Shown here: positions 8,722 to 16,274 of the stretch, piece after piece
Layout of the letters: each line of letters starts with the position of its first letter
Position numbering within the stretch: the first letter of the stretch is position 1
Source: Ferruginibacter sp.
GTDB taxonomy: Bacteria > Bacteroidota > Bacteroidia > Chitinophagales > Chitinophagaceae
Assembly: GCA_016786725.1 (NCBI GenBank)
Contig: JAEUVU010000003.1
Coordinates: 1-64,000, forward strand
Reading direction: 5' to 3'
Length of the DNA stretch: 64,000 nucleotides
Position numbers and translations under genes: made by a program
The notes under the pieces: model-generated
What the model saw: the letters and a program-made list of their open reading frames with translations, nothing else
What the model was told of the DNA's origin: nothing
Databases searched by the model: none

Positions 8722-9322
8722 AACAATTGCTGCCATCTTACTGCTTACTTTAATTGGCTGCAGCGTTAGCAATAACCCGGTGCGTAAAGAGCTTAAACTT
8801 TTGCAAAAAGGCAAACTTAAAGACGACACCAGTTTTATATATCACCTGCCTTACGAAGAAAATAAAACACGTTTTGTTGTACAGGGATATTTCAGCCGCT
8901 ACACCCATAAGCACCGTGCCGCACTTGATTTTAAAATGAAAAGCGGAACTAAAATTTGTGCGGTAAGAGATGGTGTCGTCATTCGCATTAAAGCAGATGG
9001 AAAAAGAGGCGGCGGAAACGCAAAATACCGTACCGATGGAAATTATATTGTGATACAACACAGCGACAGCAGCCGCTCTGGTTACTGGCACCTGCGCCAC
9101 GAAGCCATCTTTGTAAAAGTGGGCGACCAGGTAAAACAGGGGCAGGTGATCGGCCTTAGTGGCAAAACCGGTTACACCTATTTTCCACATTTACATTTTA
9201 TTGTCTGGAGAAGTGATGGCAAAGGCCAGTGGGCACAAATTGGCACCCGTTTTCAAACCAATAAAGGAATCCTTTATCTTCGGCCTTTCAGATTTTACCG
9301 CAACAAAAAACCAACCAATTGA
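8708..9322 (+). CDS. M23-family metallopeptidase, lipoprotein
   Basis: 204 residues, paralogue of the gene before it. The GTG start at 8708 lies inside the end of that gene. The N-terminus has a lipoprotein signal with lipobox LIGC (Cys near residue 18), so the protein should be membrane-anchored. M23 motifs: THKHRAALDFKMKSG, GNYIVIQH, GYWHLRH and FPHLHFIV. A likely peptidoglycan-remodelling partner of the soluble copy. The coding end touches the pnuC start. Confidence 0.87.
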   Translation: MYISKTIAAILLLTLIGCSVSNNPVRKELKLLQKGKLKDDTSFIYHLPYEENKTRFVVQGYFSRYTHKHRAALDFKMKSGTKICAVRDGVVIRIKADGKRGGGNAKYRTDGNYIVIQHSDSSRSGYWHLRHEAIFVKVGDQVKQGQVIGLSGKTGYTYFPHLHFIVWRSDGKGQWAQIGTRFQTNKGILYLRPFRFYRNKKPTN

Positions 9323-9960
9323 GTTTAGCAGAAATTTACCAGCAGTTTATTGCAGGCATGAGTAATACCACCTGGTACGAATATGTAGCCGTGTTTGCGG
9401 GTATAGCCAGTGTGTGGTATAGCCGTGCAGAAAATATACTGGTTTATCCTGTGGGGTTGATTAATACTATTATCTACATCTACATAAGTTTTAAAGGCCA
9501 TTTGCTGGGCGAAGCAGCGGTAAATTTTTATTATACAGTAATGAGCATTTCCGGCTGGTACCTGTGGACGAGAAAAGACCAGCGGAAAGAAATTGTATTG
9601 CATATTACTTACTCCAATAAAAAAGACTGGGTACAGCAAATTGCATTCTTTCTTTTCTTTTACATCAGCATTTTTTCGGCGCTCACATACTTTAAAACAG
9701 CTTTTTTTGAAGGTGTTATTCCCTGGGCCGATGCATTTGCATCAGCAACCGCTTTTACCGGCATGTGGCTGATGACAAAAAAGAAAGTAGAAAGCTGGTA
9801 CTGGTGGATAGCTACCAATATTTCATCTATACCTTTATACTTTGTAAAACAATATGTGTTTACGAGTGTTTATTATTTTGTATTGTTGATAATGGCAATA
9901 TCAGGTTTAATTGAATGGATTAAAAAAGCCGGCAGGCAGGCTAAACTAAACAAGGCATGA
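9319..9960 (+). CDS. pnuC: PnuC-type nicotinamide riboside transporter
   Basis: 213-residue integral membrane protein of the PnuC family (about seven helices). The family signature is visible in VFAGIASVWYSRAENILVYP and in the later W-rich block SWYWWIATNISSIPLYFVKQ. It imports nicotinamide riboside, which a kinase then traps. The open frame begins at a TTG overlapping the previous stop. The ATG at 9358 (MSNTTWYEYVAVF) matches the usual family N-terminus better and may be the real start. A NadR-type kinase gene lies 0.7 kb downstream and fits the same pathway. Confidence 0.9.
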   Translation: MSLAEIYQQFIAGMSNTTWYEYVAVFAGIASVWYSRAENILVYPVGLINTIIYIYISFKGHLLGEAAVNFYYTVMSISGWYLWTRKDQRKEIVLHITYSNKKDWVQQIAFFLFFYISIFSALTYFKTAFFEGVIPWADAFASATAFTGMWLMTKKKVESWYWWIATNISSIPLYFVKQYVFTSVYYFVLLIMAISGLIEWIKKAGRQAKLNKA

Positions 9961-10505
9961 GCTACTGCACCTATATAAATTCTCTAAAACCCGGCGAACA
10001 ATCAGTTCACAAAGTTTATCATGATAATCATTACGGTTTCCCTATTGATGATGACAATGAACTGTTTTGTCGTTTAGTGCTGGAGATAAACCAGGCCGGC
10101 CTTAGCTGGACCACCATCTTAAACAAACAGGAGAATTTTCGCAAAGCCTATCACAATTTCAACATTAAAAAAGTAGCGGCTTATAAAGAAAAAGATTTTG
10201 AAAGGCTGATGAACGATGCCGGCATCATCCGCAACCGGCTTAAAATAAATGCAGCTATTGAGAATGCAAAAACCATTCTTACCCTGCAAAAAGAATTTGG
10301 TTCTTTTAAAAAATGGCTGGTCCATCATCACCCCAAAACAAAAGAAGAGTGGACAAGGCTTTTTAAAAAAACATTTAAGTTTACCGGCGGAGAAATAGTG
10401 AATGAGTTTATTATGAGTACCGGTTATTTACCCGGTGCCCATGATGCAGGCTGCCCGGTTCATAAAAAGGTATTAAAAGCCAAACCCATGTGGAATGAGA
10501 AATAG
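9957..10505 (+). CDS. tag: DNA-3-methyladenine glycosylase I
   Basis: 182-residue Tag-family base excision enzyme. The family features visible are the N-terminal Cys4, VYHDNHYGFP, ELFCRLVLEINQAGLSWTTIL with the catalytic glutamate, and the C-terminal AHDAGCPVHKK, whose Cys/His residues with Cys4 form the zinc snap. It removes 3-methyladenine from alkylated DNA. Its ATG overlaps the pnuC stop (ATGA), indicating co-transcription. Confidence 0.93.
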   Translation: MSYCTYINSLKPGEQSVHKVYHDNHYGFPIDDDNELFCRLVLEINQAGLSWTTILNKQENFRKAYHNFNIKKVAAYKEKDFERLMNDAGIIRNRLKINAAIENAKTILTLQKEFGSFKKWLVHHHPKTKEEWTRLFKKTFKFTGGEIVNEFIMSTGYLPGAHDAGCPVHKKVLKAKPMWNEK

Positions 10506-10674
10506 AAAAACCTGGCTTTACATTAAAGCTGCGTTGATACTGCTTTTTACTGTAGTGATCTTTATGATGCCCACAGAAGATACTTTCAGAAAATGGCTGC
10601 GCTTTGGTATGCTCACGCTTTTTGTTTTTAGTTTTATAATTGATCTTACCCGTTACAAAAAGAACAATGGTTAA
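10495..10674 (+). CDS. small membrane protein, 59 aa
   Basis: An ORF beginning ATG AGA AAT AGA at 10495 overlaps the last 11 nt of tag, and its end overlaps the kinase start (ATGGTTAA). It encodes MRNRKTWLYIKAALILLFTV and then a second hydrophobic helix (LRFGMLTLFVFSFIIDL) before a basic KKNNG tail, so two membrane helices. The tight overlap on both sides makes it a credible gene. No family recognised. It may belong with PnuC or simply be an operon filler of unknown role. Confidence 0.6.
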   Translation: MRNRKTWLYIKAALILLFTVVIFMMPTEDTFRKWLRFGMLTLFVFSFIIDLTRYKKNNG

Positions 10675-11215
10675 AAAGATCGTTATCCTCGGGCCTGAAT
10701 CAACAGGTAAAAGTATGCTTTGTGAACAACTAGCAGCACACTACAAAACTATTTGGGTAAGAGAATACGCCAGGGAATACCTGTTAAAGAACGGAACTGA
10801 TTATAGTTTTGAAAACTTACTTGATATTGCCCATGGGCAAATTAGGAATGAGGAATTGGGAATGAGGAATTGTGAGTTACAAAACAACAAACAACAAACA
10901 ACAAACTACAAACCTCTTTTCATCGACACGGACATGTACGTAATGAAAGTATGGTGCGAATTTGTTTTTGATAAATGCCATCACTGGATACTGAACCGGA
11001 TTGTTGAAAGAAAATACGACCTGTACCTGCTCTGCAATATTGATCTGCCCTGGGTTAAAGATGAACTGAGGGAATATCCCGACCTGGAGAACCGGCAAAA
11101 ATTATATCATTACTATAAAGACATTATGATCAACCAAAATGTTCCCTGGATTGAAATAAGCGGAACTTATGAAGAGCGCTTAAAGAAAGCGATCATCGCT
11201 GCAGATAACCTGTAG
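10667..11215 (+). CDS. NadR-type ATPase / nicotinamide ribonucleoside kinase
   Basis: 182 residues from the ATG at 10667 (MVKKIVILGPESTGKS). The P-loop GPESTGKS and the motifs VREYAREYL, FIDTDMYVMKVWCEF, YLLCNIDLPWVKDELREYPD and ISGTYEERLKKA are those of the kinase domain of NadR. This domain phosphorylates nicotinamide riboside to NMN, trapping substrate brought in by PnuC. Between GQ and LFIDTD there is an unusual segment of about 24 residues (N/Q/E-rich) encoded by simple repeat DNA, where relatives have a short loop. No NMN adenylyltransferase domain is present. Confidence 0.82.
   Translation: MVKKIVILGPESTGKSMLCEQLAAHYKTIWVREYAREYLLKNGTDYSFENLLDIAHGQIRNEELGMRNCELQNNKQQTTNYKPLFIDTDMYVMKVWCEFVFDKCHHWILNRIVERKYDLYLLCNIDLPWVKDELREYPDLENRQKLYHYYKDIMINQNVPWIEISGTYEERLKKAIIAADNL
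10841..10913. repeat. simple/dispersed repeat inside the NadR-type kinase gene
   Basis: Two tandem GGAATGAGGAATTG units are followed by several AACAAACAAC units. They are read in frame as a polar N/Q/E-rich stretch in a loop of the kinase. The same word types resemble intergenic low-complexity repeats of Bacteroidota genomes. Confidence 0.65.
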
Positions 11216-11217
11216 CA

Positions 11218-12144
11218 TTATTTTATGATTGCCTGCACATCCGGATCGCCGGCCAGGATACTCATTTGCCTCATAATATTATCATACCGGTTGGCAACAT
11301 AACCACTCAAAGGCTTTACAGTGTATCGTTTGGGATTAGGTAAACAAGCTGCTATCTGCGCCGCCTCGGCGGTGGTCAAATTTTTTGCATCCTTATTAAA
11401 ATATTTTTTTGCTGCGGCCTGTACACCAAAAATTCCGGGACCCATCTCAGCTACATTTAAGTATCGTTCTAATATGGTTCTTTTTGTCCAGATGCCTTCA
11501 ATGGAAAAAGTAAAAAACACTTCAATGCCTTTTCTTAAAAAGCCGCCGCCCTGCCACAGGAAAACATTTTTTGCAACCTGCTGGCTGATGGTGCTTGCCC
11601 CCCGTACCTTATTAGGATGCCGCTTGTTGTATTTCATTGCAACTTTTATCGCTTTCAGGTCAAACCCGTCGTGGTCCGGAAAAAGCTGGTCTTCACTCGC
11701 AATCACTGCCAGCTTAATATTGGAACCCATTTCATCATAACTTACATAATCCCTGCTAAGGCCATGGCCCTGGAAAATACTCACAACCTGTGTTACCGTA
11801 ATGAGCGGGTTAAAAACAAACCCAAGCAATAAGTATAAAGTAGAGGAGATGTAGGCGATAAAAAAAATTTCTTTGAAAACAATTGCTGCTCTTTTTATAA
11901 AACCAATATAGCGCAGCCAGAAATAATAGATAAGCCCAACAACCAGAACAATCGCTCCAACAATCAGCATTTTTGTTTTAAGGTTTGCAACAGCAAAACC
12001 AGCCACCGAAAATTTTTGAACAATAAAAACCAGGAACCAGATCATGTGCAGGATGAAGACCCAGAAAAAGATCCGTTTCATCCATAGCCATATTGACTTA
12101 AAGGGTGATTTTTTATCTGTCATCGGTTGTGAGCGATAATGCAA
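11218..12144 (-). CDS. mtgA: monofunctional biosynthetic peptidoglycan transglycosylase
   Basis: 308-residue glycosyltransferase family 51 protein. The motifs include IASEDQLFPDHDGFDLKA (catalytic Glu), GASTISQQVAKNVFL, KRTILERYLNVAEMGPGIFG and EAAQIAACLPNPKRY. Several hydrophobic N-terminal segments (about residues 20-135) precede the catalytic domain, more than in the classical MtgA with one anchor. No transpeptidase domain follows, so it only polymerises lipid II glycan chains. A second ATG at 12123 (MTDKKSPF) is an equally good start. It is convergent with the kinase gene, with only 2 nt between stops. Confidence 0.92.
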   Translation of the reverse strand: MHYRSQPMTDKKSPFKSIWLWMKRIFFWVFILHMIWFLVFIVQKFSVAGFAVANLKTKMLIVGAIVLVVGLIYYFWLRYIGFIKRAAIVFKEIFFIAYISSTLYLLLGFVFNPLITVTQVVSIFQGHGLSRDYVSYDEMGSNIKLAVIASEDQLFPDHDGFDLKAIKVAMKYNKRHPNKVRGASTISQQVAKNVFLWQGGGFLRKGIEVFFTFSIEGIWTKRTILERYLNVAEMGPGIFGVQAAAKKYFNKDAKNLTTAEAAQIAACLPNPKRYTVKPLSGYVANRYDNIMRQMSILAGDPDVQAIIK

Positions 12145-12152
12145 TATAATGA

Positions 12153-12707
12153 TTAGCTGTTCTTGTTACTCATGTTCATGTAAACCAGTTTGTATTTTTT
12201 GCCGATGATCATTCCGCTGGCCTTGCTTCCCTTTGCCATAAAATAGCCCAGCGTACCAAGCCCAACTGAAGCCAGCAGCAAAGGCAGGCTGAATTTTTTT
12301 CTGTCAGCAAGATAAACCACGCCGCTGCCTAAAGTAAGCAAGGCGCCTCCGCCAAACAGTGCGGCGCCGCTTCCTTTTGTATTAAAATTTGTTTTTTCTT
12401 TTTTACCGATGGCTGCTATCTGGTTGTAATGATATTTGTAACGATAGCTGCCGATGGTATCAATAATATATGCCCCAAATGAGGTTGGCAGATATTGAAC
12501 GATGAATTCCTGCAGGTATAGTGTGTCATCTTTAATACCATTGATAAGGGCCGTCATATTTGTGCCACCATCGGTAATAAATGAAATATTCATTCCGCTG
12601 TAAAATGTGGTGATTAATTGATTCTTCTTTTTTAGCTGAATAAAATCGGCAGATTGTGAAAAGGCTGAAGCAGGAATAAGCAGCAGGATAGGCAGCAGTA
12701 ATTTCAT
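12153..12707 (-). CDS. hypothetical secreted protein, 184 aa
   Basis: It begins MKLLLPILLLIPASAFSQSA, a clear signal peptide. The middle is beta-rich with Y/F residues. Near residues 105-150 two hydrophobic stretches follow one another (GAALFGGGALLTLGSGVVYL and LPLLLASVGLGTLGYFMA). This suggests a periplasmic head with a membrane hairpin. It lies 8 nt upstream of mtgA on the same strand, so it is probably co-transcribed with the transglycosylase. No family recognised. Confidence 0.7.
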   Translation of the reverse strand: MKLLLPILLLIPASAFSQSADFIQLKKKNQLITTFYSGMNISFITDGGTNMTALINGIKDDTLYLQEFIVQYLPTSFGAYIIDTIGSYRYKYHYNQIAAIGKKEKTNFNTKGSGAALFGGGALLTLGSGVVYLADRKKFSLPLLLASVGLGTLGYFMAKGSKASGMIIGKKYKLVYMNMSNKNS

Positions 12708-12751
12708 GCGGCAAAATAAAAAGCAGATAGCTGAAGCCGGAATTTTTTCTG

Positions 12752-13411
12752 TTAATGTTTTACCAATGAATAAATGATGCCAGCTAAAATAACAACGCCA
12801 AAAGCAAGGTACAATACGCCAGATGCCCGGTTTATGATAACGATGATACGGTCGCTCAGTTTTTTTCCGATGTAGCCTGCTCCCATAACTTTCCCTACAT
12901 CTGCCATCATATTTATAACAAGGCAGGTTGTAAAAATGATAATGCGGTCATAAAAATCATACACCGATGCAAGCGATGCCGCCATGATGACCCAGAAAGA
13001 GATCACCGCCGGATTAAGAGTATTCACAATAAACCCCGAGCTCATAATGGCAAAATAGTTTGTCTTTTTTCCGGTGGGGGTATATTCGTCGCCTGCAATT
13101 TCAACCTGCTCCTGCAGCCGGCGTGGTTCTATTTTTTTAATAAAGCTAAAATAAATGCCCATACCAATCAAGAATATGGACCCGCCGATGCCAATCGGTA
13201 TTTTAAAATCAAGCAGTGTTTTAATGGCTTCACTGAAACCGTTGCTGAGTATTACCCAAACCAGGTCGCTGATCCACACACCAATCACAAAACTAAATCC
13301 TCCCCGGCGGCCATGATTGATGGTTTGCTTAATGGTGACGAATATCACCGGCCCTACCGAAAAAATCAACAGCAGGCTGATAGCAAGTCCTTTTAATAAT
13401 GCATCAATCAT
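12752..13411 (-). CDS. LysE/RhtB-type amino acid exporter
   Basis: 219-residue membrane protein with six predicted helices. The first segment reads LLKGLAISLLLIFSVGPVIF, including the LysE-family glycine/proline pattern in helix 1, followed by KQTINHGRRGGFSFVIGVWI. Proteins of this family export amino acids or related metabolites using the proton gradient. The actual substrate is not readable from sequence. It lies 45 bp upstream of the hypothetical secreted protein gene. Confidence 0.82.
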   Translation of the reverse strand: MIDALLKGLAISLLLIFSVGPVIFVTIKQTINHGRRGGFSFVIGVWISDLVWVILSNGFSEAIKTLLDFKIPIGIGGSIFLIGMGIYFSFIKKIEPRRLQEQVEIAGDEYTPTGKKTNYFAIMSSGFIVNTLNPAVISFWVIMAASLASVYDFYDRIIIFTTCLVINMMADVGKVMGAGYIGKKLSDRIIVIINRASGVLYLAFGVVILAGIIYSLVKH

Positions 13412-13439
13412 GCACTAATTTAAGAAAGGATTTTTGAAT

Positions 13440-13506
13440 AAGGGTTGCCAACCTTTATAAAAAGATTTTACAATTTGGATAAGTTTTATAAAGGTTGGCA
13501 ACCCTT
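13440..13506. repeat. long inverted repeat, GGTTGCCAACC family (copy 1)
   Basis: Two 23-nt arms, 13440-13462 and 13484-13506, are perfectly complementary around a 21-nt loop. The core of each arm is GGTTGCCAACC. A related element occurs at 26847-26912. It lies between divergently transcribed genes, so it is not a simple terminator. Confidence 0.85.
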
Positions 13507-13654
13507 CACAAATTTTATTAAGATTCATTTAACAGATGCTGTAACAATTCGGTTTATTATTTGCCGTTCAAGGAAGAAATCAATTGCATGAATACAAGGC
13601 TACATTAGTTTACCACTACGCTGCTTTCATTACATCAACCTAAAAAGTAAACTG

Positions 13655-14395
13655 TTGAAAGCGACCACAACCCTTGTATTAATTTCATTTTTATTACCGC
13701 TTAATAGCGAAGCCCAGTTTTATAAAGACATGAGTGTGGGACTTAATGGAGGCATTTATGTTTACCAGGGCGATCTTACACCACAGGCGCTGGGCTCCTT
13801 TAAAACCATACAGCCGGGCTTTTCTTTTTTTGCGAAGAAGCCCATCAATCATTTTTTGGCGGCACGCCTTCATGTAAGCATTGCAAATTTAAAAGGAGAT
13901 GACAGCCGTTATACAAAGCCTGAATACCGGCAGCAGCGTAACTTTTATTTCACCAGTTCGCTTAAAGAATTTTCCGGTCAACTCGTTTGGAATATCCGGG
14001 GCATGAATTATGAAGACAAAGGAATTCAACCATATATTTTTACCGGTGCCGGTGTTTCTTTAATAAGAACAAGAAAGGATTACAGCCGTATGGACCTTAC
14101 TGTTTTTGGAGAAAATGCTGCTGTTATGAACGGACTTGCAGCTGATAATGCACATGGCTCCCCGAGAGCACTTTTCTCTGTACCGGTGGGTGTGGGCGCC
14201 GAGTATCCCATTTCGCCACGTTTCTCGGTAAACCTCGAAACTTCGTACCGGTTTATTTTTACTGATTATTTAGATGGATTCAGCCAATCGGCCAATCCAA
14301 AACTGAAGGACCATTATCACAGCACATCTGTTGGGCTTATCTATAAATTTGGAAACAAGGATAAGGGGATTGGTTGCCCGGTGGTAAATCCTTAA
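13655..14395 (+). CDS. outer-membrane beta-barrel protein (DUF6089-like)
   Basis: 246 residues. The frame begins at a TTG at 13655 that is needed to give a full signal peptide (MKATTTLVLISFLLPLNSEA before QF). The mature part has alternating aromatic and polar strands ending in a terminal aromatic strand (VGLIYKFGN), plus the pattern GLNGGIYVYQGDL typical of Bacteroidota DUF6089-like outer-membrane proteins. Structural or gliding/secretion-related roles are known for relatives, but no specific one can be assigned. A convergent repeat hairpin follows. Confidence 0.75.
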   Translation: MKATTTLVLISFLLPLNSEAQFYKDMSVGLNGGIYVYQGDLTPQALGSFKTIQPGFSFFAKKPINHFLAARLHVSIANLKGDDSRYTKPEYRQQRNFYFTSSLKEFSGQLVWNIRGMNYEDKGIQPYIFTGAGVSLIRTRKDYSRMDLTVFGENAAVMNGLAADNAHGSPRALFSVPVGVGAEYPISPRFSVNLETSYRFIFTDYLDGFSQSANPKLKDHYHSTSVGLIYKFGNKDKGIGCPVVNP

Positions 14396-14418
14396 GTTTT
14401 TATTACACGTATTGCAGG

Positions 14419-14469
14419 CACGAATTACACGAATTAAAAATCATAAAAAAAGAATTCGTGTAATTCGTA
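14419..14469. repeat. inverted repeat ACGAATTACACGAATT type
   Basis: The arms 14419-14435 and 14453-14469 match at 16 of 17 positions as a hairpin. It sits between convergent genes (beta-barrel and GH3) and may double as a bidirectional terminator. The word is one I recognise as a recurrent intergenic repeat in Bacteroidota. Confidence 0.75.
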
Positions 14470-14491
14470 TTTAAAAATCCGTGTTATATGA

Positions 14492-16027
14492 TTAAGCTAT
14501 CTTCTCTCCCTTCAAAAAATTTTGCCAGTCTTCCAGCATTTTGCCTTTAAGCACACGGGGAAATTTATGCTGGCCGCCCTCTTTTCCTTTGGCTTTCATA
14601 AAAGCCATAAAAGTTTTTTCAGGCAATACTTCTACCATAATATCTTTTAAAGCGTGCCGGCGCTCTACTACATAATCATCATTCAGTCCTTTCAGTTTTT
14701 CGTCAAGGCGGTTTTTCAGGTCTTCTGCCTCCACCTTATCATCGGTTGCCACATACCATTGGTGTGCAAAGAAGCTGCCGTATGGCACACCAGCCACTGT
14801 AAACTCCGGTATAGAAATATTCAAATCATCGCTTACCATTTCAATGGCCTTGTTCATATTATCTACACTCAGGTGTTCGCCAACAAGGCTTAAAAAATGT
14901 TTGGTGCGCCCGGTAATGATGATCTCACTTCTTCCCTTATCAACTAATTTTATCGTATCGCCAATAGCATAACGCCATGCCCCCGCATTGGTGCTGATGA
15001 GGATCGCATAGTCTTTATGCTCTTCTATCTCATGTATCATATAAGCCTCCGGTTCATCAACCATATTTCCGTCTGCATCAAAATTGTGCTGGTCAAAAGG
15101 AACGAACTCAAAAAACACGTTGTTGTTAAGCGCCAGGTGCATGCCTGCTGCATCCTGCCGGTTTTGGTAGGCCAAAAATCCTTCGCTGGCAAGATAGGTT
15201 TCTATATAAGTAATGGGTTTGCCCAGCAGTTTTTCAAATCCTCTTTTATAAGGCTCCAGCGCCACGCCGCCGTGCACATAAAAAGCCAGGTTGGGCCACA
15301 TTTCATGAATATTATTCAGCTCATATTTTTCAATGATCTTTTCCATGCACAACTGTAACCATGCAGGCACGCCCACAATAAAACCAATATCCCAGTTGGG
15401 CGCATTGTTCACCACTTCCTCAAGCTTGGTTGCCCAGTCTTTTACTTTGGCAATTTTTTTCCCGGGTTTAAACAATCCAAGCCCCTGGAACCAGAATGGA
15501 ATATTGCGTTGCTGAATACCGCTCAGGTCTCCTGCAAAATAAGTAGGCCCCTTTTGTAGCTGTGTGCTTCCGCCCAAAATAAGCCATCCTTTTCCAACTG
15601 AACTTTTAGGAACATGGTCATACCTTGTAAGGCTGAGCAGCTGATTAAAGCTGGTAACGGTATTGCTTCTTATCAGGTCTTTTGTAATGGGAATGTATTT
15701 GCTGGTTGCATCACTTGTTCCGCTGCTTAATGCAAAATATTTTATAACACCGGGCCAGCACACATCCGGGCTGCCCTCTTTGGTCTTATACCACCAGGCA
15801 TCATAAATTTTATTATAGTCGAAAGTAGGGACATTTTGCTGGAATTTTTTTCCGGGATGATTGCTCATGAGGATATCATCAAAGCGGTAGCGCTGGCCAA
15901 ATTCGGTAAATCTTGCTTTCTTCAACAACTTTTTAAGTACTCTTATCTGCTGGCTCCGGGGATTACTGATGGGCAAATTAAGCGCCTTTGCAATAGATTT
16001 TGGAAGCTTGATATCAAATAAAGGCAT
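14492..16027 (-). CDS. GH3 family protein (acyl-adenylating), copy 1
   Basis: 511 residues from the ATG at 16027. GH3 proteins belong to the ANL adenylating superfamily and in plants conjugate amino acids to acyl substrates. The role of bacterial members is unsettled. The P-loop-like motif is ALSSGTSDATSKYIP. Other family blocks are PNLAFYVHGGVALEPYK, ETYLASEGFLAYQ, WRYAIGDTI and the C-terminal GGQHKFPRVLKG. An upstream extension to 16093 would be coded by repeat DNA, and a TATCTTTA box lies between the two starts, so the shorter form is preferred. A paralogue is at 37060. Confidence 0.85.
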   Translation of the reverse strand: MPLFDIKLPKSIAKALNLPISNPRSQQIRVLKKLLKKARFTEFGQRYRFDDILMSNHPGKKFQQNVPTFDYNKIYDAWWYKTKEGSPDVCWPGVIKYFALSSGTSDATSKYIPITKDLIRSNTVTSFNQLLSLTRYDHVPKSSVGKGWLILGGSTQLQKGPTYFAGDLSGIQQRNIPFWFQGLGLFKPGKKIAKVKDWATKLEEVVNNAPNWDIGFIVGVPAWLQLCMEKIIEKYELNNIHEMWPNLAFYVHGGVALEPYKRGFEKLLGKPITYIETYLASEGFLAYQNRQDAAGMHLALNNNVFFEFVPFDQHNFDADGNMVDEPEAYMIHEIEEHKDYAILISTNAGAWRYAIGDTIKLVDKGRSEIIITGRTKHFLSLVGEHLSVDNMNKAIEMVSDDLNISIPEFTVAGVPYGSFFAHQWYVATDDKVEAEDLKNRLDEKLKGLNDDYVVERRHALKDIMVEVLPEKTFMAFMKAKGKEGGQHKFPRVLKGKMLEDWQNFLKGEKIA

Positions 16028-16051
16028 CTGCGGTGTAAAGGTTAAAGAACG

Positions 16052-16059
16052 TAAAGATA
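16052..16059 (-). promoter_or_regulatory. -7 box of GH3 copy 1 (TATCTTTA)
   Basis: On the minus strand, TATCTTTA is followed 24 nt later by the ATG at 16027. It supports that start over the upstream one. Confidence 0.4.
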
Positions 16060-16073
16060 TAAAAAAAGAGGCC

Positions 16074-16215
16074 TCTCCCCAACCTCTCTCCAAAGGAGAG
16101 GGAACTGGAAGAACGAAGTAAGATTATGGTTTATGCAAAATCAAATGATTCGGGGCTTCTTCGCTTCTATCTCCCAGATTTCCTCCCCCTGGGGGAGATA
16201 GAGGGGGCTGGGGTT
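16074..16215. repeat. composite dispersed-repeat region
   Basis: It contains CCTCTC-TCCAAAGGA-GAGGG (about 16082-16101) and a longer inverted repeat with arms CTATCTCCC and GGGAGATAG (about 16166-16202). The words CCTCTCCCCAACCTC and GGGGGCTGGGGTTGAG belong to a commonly seen palindromic intergenic family. It lies between divergent genes. Confidence 0.65.
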
Positions 16216-16225
16216 GAGCTGGTTT

Positions 16226-16255
16226 TTGGCTTACAGTTTATAATCATTAGATTTG
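16226..16255 (+). promoter_or_regulatory. promoter of the S46 peptidase gene (TTG ... TAGATTTG)
   Basis: The -33 TTG at 16226-16228 and the -7 box TAGATTTG at 16248-16255 are separated by 19 nt, which fits the Bacteroidota sigma-A consensus. The start codon follows 19 nt after the box. Confidence 0.55.
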
Positions 16256-16274
16256 TCGCCTAAAATAAATCTAT

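Noticed and set aside
16028..16093. N-terminal extension of GH3 copy 1 (MERGWGEASFF...)
   Set aside because: It is coded by dispersed-repeat DNA and lies upstream of a likely -7 box; the paralogue begins at the shorter position.
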